Assembly (NCBI GenBank): GCA_934693215.1
Contig: CAKUVB010000123.1
Span: 1 to 5,076 of the forward strand
Direction of reading: 5' to 3'
Origin: an uncultured Candidatus Melainabacteria bacterium
Lineage (GTDB): Bacteria > Cyanobacteriota > Vampirovibrionia > Gastranaerophilales > Gastranaerophilaceae
DNA: 5,076 nucleotides
Shown here: positions 4,896 to 5,076 of the stretch, one piece after another
Layout: each line of letters opens with the position of its first letter
How positions within the stretch are numbered: the stretch's first letter is position 1
Translations under genes and position numbers: made by a program
The notes under the pieces: model-generated
Database searches by the model: none
Seen by the model: the letters and a program-made list of their open reading frames with translations, nothing else
Told to the model about the DNA's origin: nothing

Positions 4896-5076
4896 ATGGA
4901 ACAAGTGGTAAAAACAGAGTTAACAACAGGTGCAAAATTAATTGTTGATTTTTTGATTTCTGAAGGGGTAGATTATATCTTTGGATATCCTGGAGCTGCC
5001 GTTTTACCTTTGTATGATGAACTTTCAAAGAGTAGTATCAAGCATATTTTAACCCGTCATGAGCAGGCTTCTGTAC
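4896..5076 (+). CDS. ilvB: Acetolactate synthase (AHAS) large subunit, N-terminal part, cut by right edge
   Basis: Thiamine-diphosphate enzyme that condenses two pyruvates, or pyruvate with 2-ketobutyrate, in the first common step of Val, Leu and Ile synthesis. The first 60 residues are visible, about a tenth of the usual 550-600. TGAKLIVDFLISEGVDYIFGYPG (11-33) is the start of the Pyr domain. AAVLPLYDEL (34-43) and IKHILTRHEQ (48-57) follow; Glu56 in RHEQ is the catalytic glutamate that activates the cofactor. GYPGA replaces the more common GYPGG, and RHEQA the common RHEQG. The frame is closed by a TAG at 4869-4871 and the first ATG is 4896; a GTG at 4905 is the only nearby alternative. There is no ribosome-binding site before either. 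Other thiamine-diphosphate decarboxylases share this fold, but the combined motifs fit anabolic AHAS best. An ilvN partner would be expected outside the window. Confidence 0.92.
   Translation, partial: MEQVVKTELTTGAKLIVDFLISEGVDYIFGYPGAAVLPLYDELSKSSIKHILTRHEQASV

Noticed and set aside
4801..5028. 75-codon minus-strand open frame
   Set aside because: It is antisense to the start of ilvB and its terminator, has no ribosome-binding site and no recognisable protein features.
1..5076. CRISPR array, insertion sequence, tRNA or rRNA
   Set aside because: No regularly spaced repeats, transposase motifs, terminal inverted repeats or tRNA/rRNA-like segments were seen on either strand.

Overview
This is a low-GC bacterial window, strongly A+T-rich in the gaps between genes. 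It carries five recognisable protein families plus one unrecognised small gene. From left to right: the 5' part of dnaK on the minus strand; fabI (enoyl-ACP reductase), divergent from it on the plus strand; a compact fliP-fliQ-fliR cluster (flagellar export gate); a 50-residue acidic ORF of unknown function; and the first 60 codons of ilvB (acetolactate synthase large subunit), cut by the right edge.

Organism: DnaK lacks the long insertion near residues 75-90 that proteobacterial and cyanobacterial DnaKs carry. FabI has the Ala-Phe-Ala form of the substrate-side motif seen in Gram-positive FabIs. Promoter-like sequences match the sigma-70/sigma-A consensus, and ribosome-binding sites are mostly clear GGAG/GAGG types. 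FliP keeps its signal peptide. Together these suggest a low-GC, flagellated (or formerly flagellated) bacterium of the Gram-positive/Terrabacteria side. A gut Vampirovibrionia (Gastranaerophilales) or a Firmicute would fit. This is inference; no 16S or other decisive marker is present.

Layout: dnaK and fabI are transcribed away from each other across a 216-bp A+T-rich spacer. The spacer holds a candidate promoter for each gene and, almost exactly at its midpoint, a perfect 14-bp inverted repeat. fabI ends at a strong intrinsic terminator. A new promoter (TTGTTT, 17 bp, TATAAT) then precedes fliPQR. The three fli genes are tightly packed: a 2-bp gap between fliP and fliQ, and a 1-bp TAATG overlap between fliQ and fliR. 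flhB and flhA, their usual neighbours, do not follow. After a 178-bp gap comes the 50-codon ORF with its own ribosome-binding site and a GC-rich terminator. ilvB follows from a promoter placed so close to the ATG that the mRNA may be leaderless.

The genes do not form one pathway. They are separate transcription units: protein folding, fatty-acid elongation, flagellar type III export and branched-chain amino-acid synthesis. The least explained items are the acidic small protein, the dnaK/fabI inverted repeat, the departures from family consensus in FabI, and the isolation of fliPQR from the rest of the export-gate genes.
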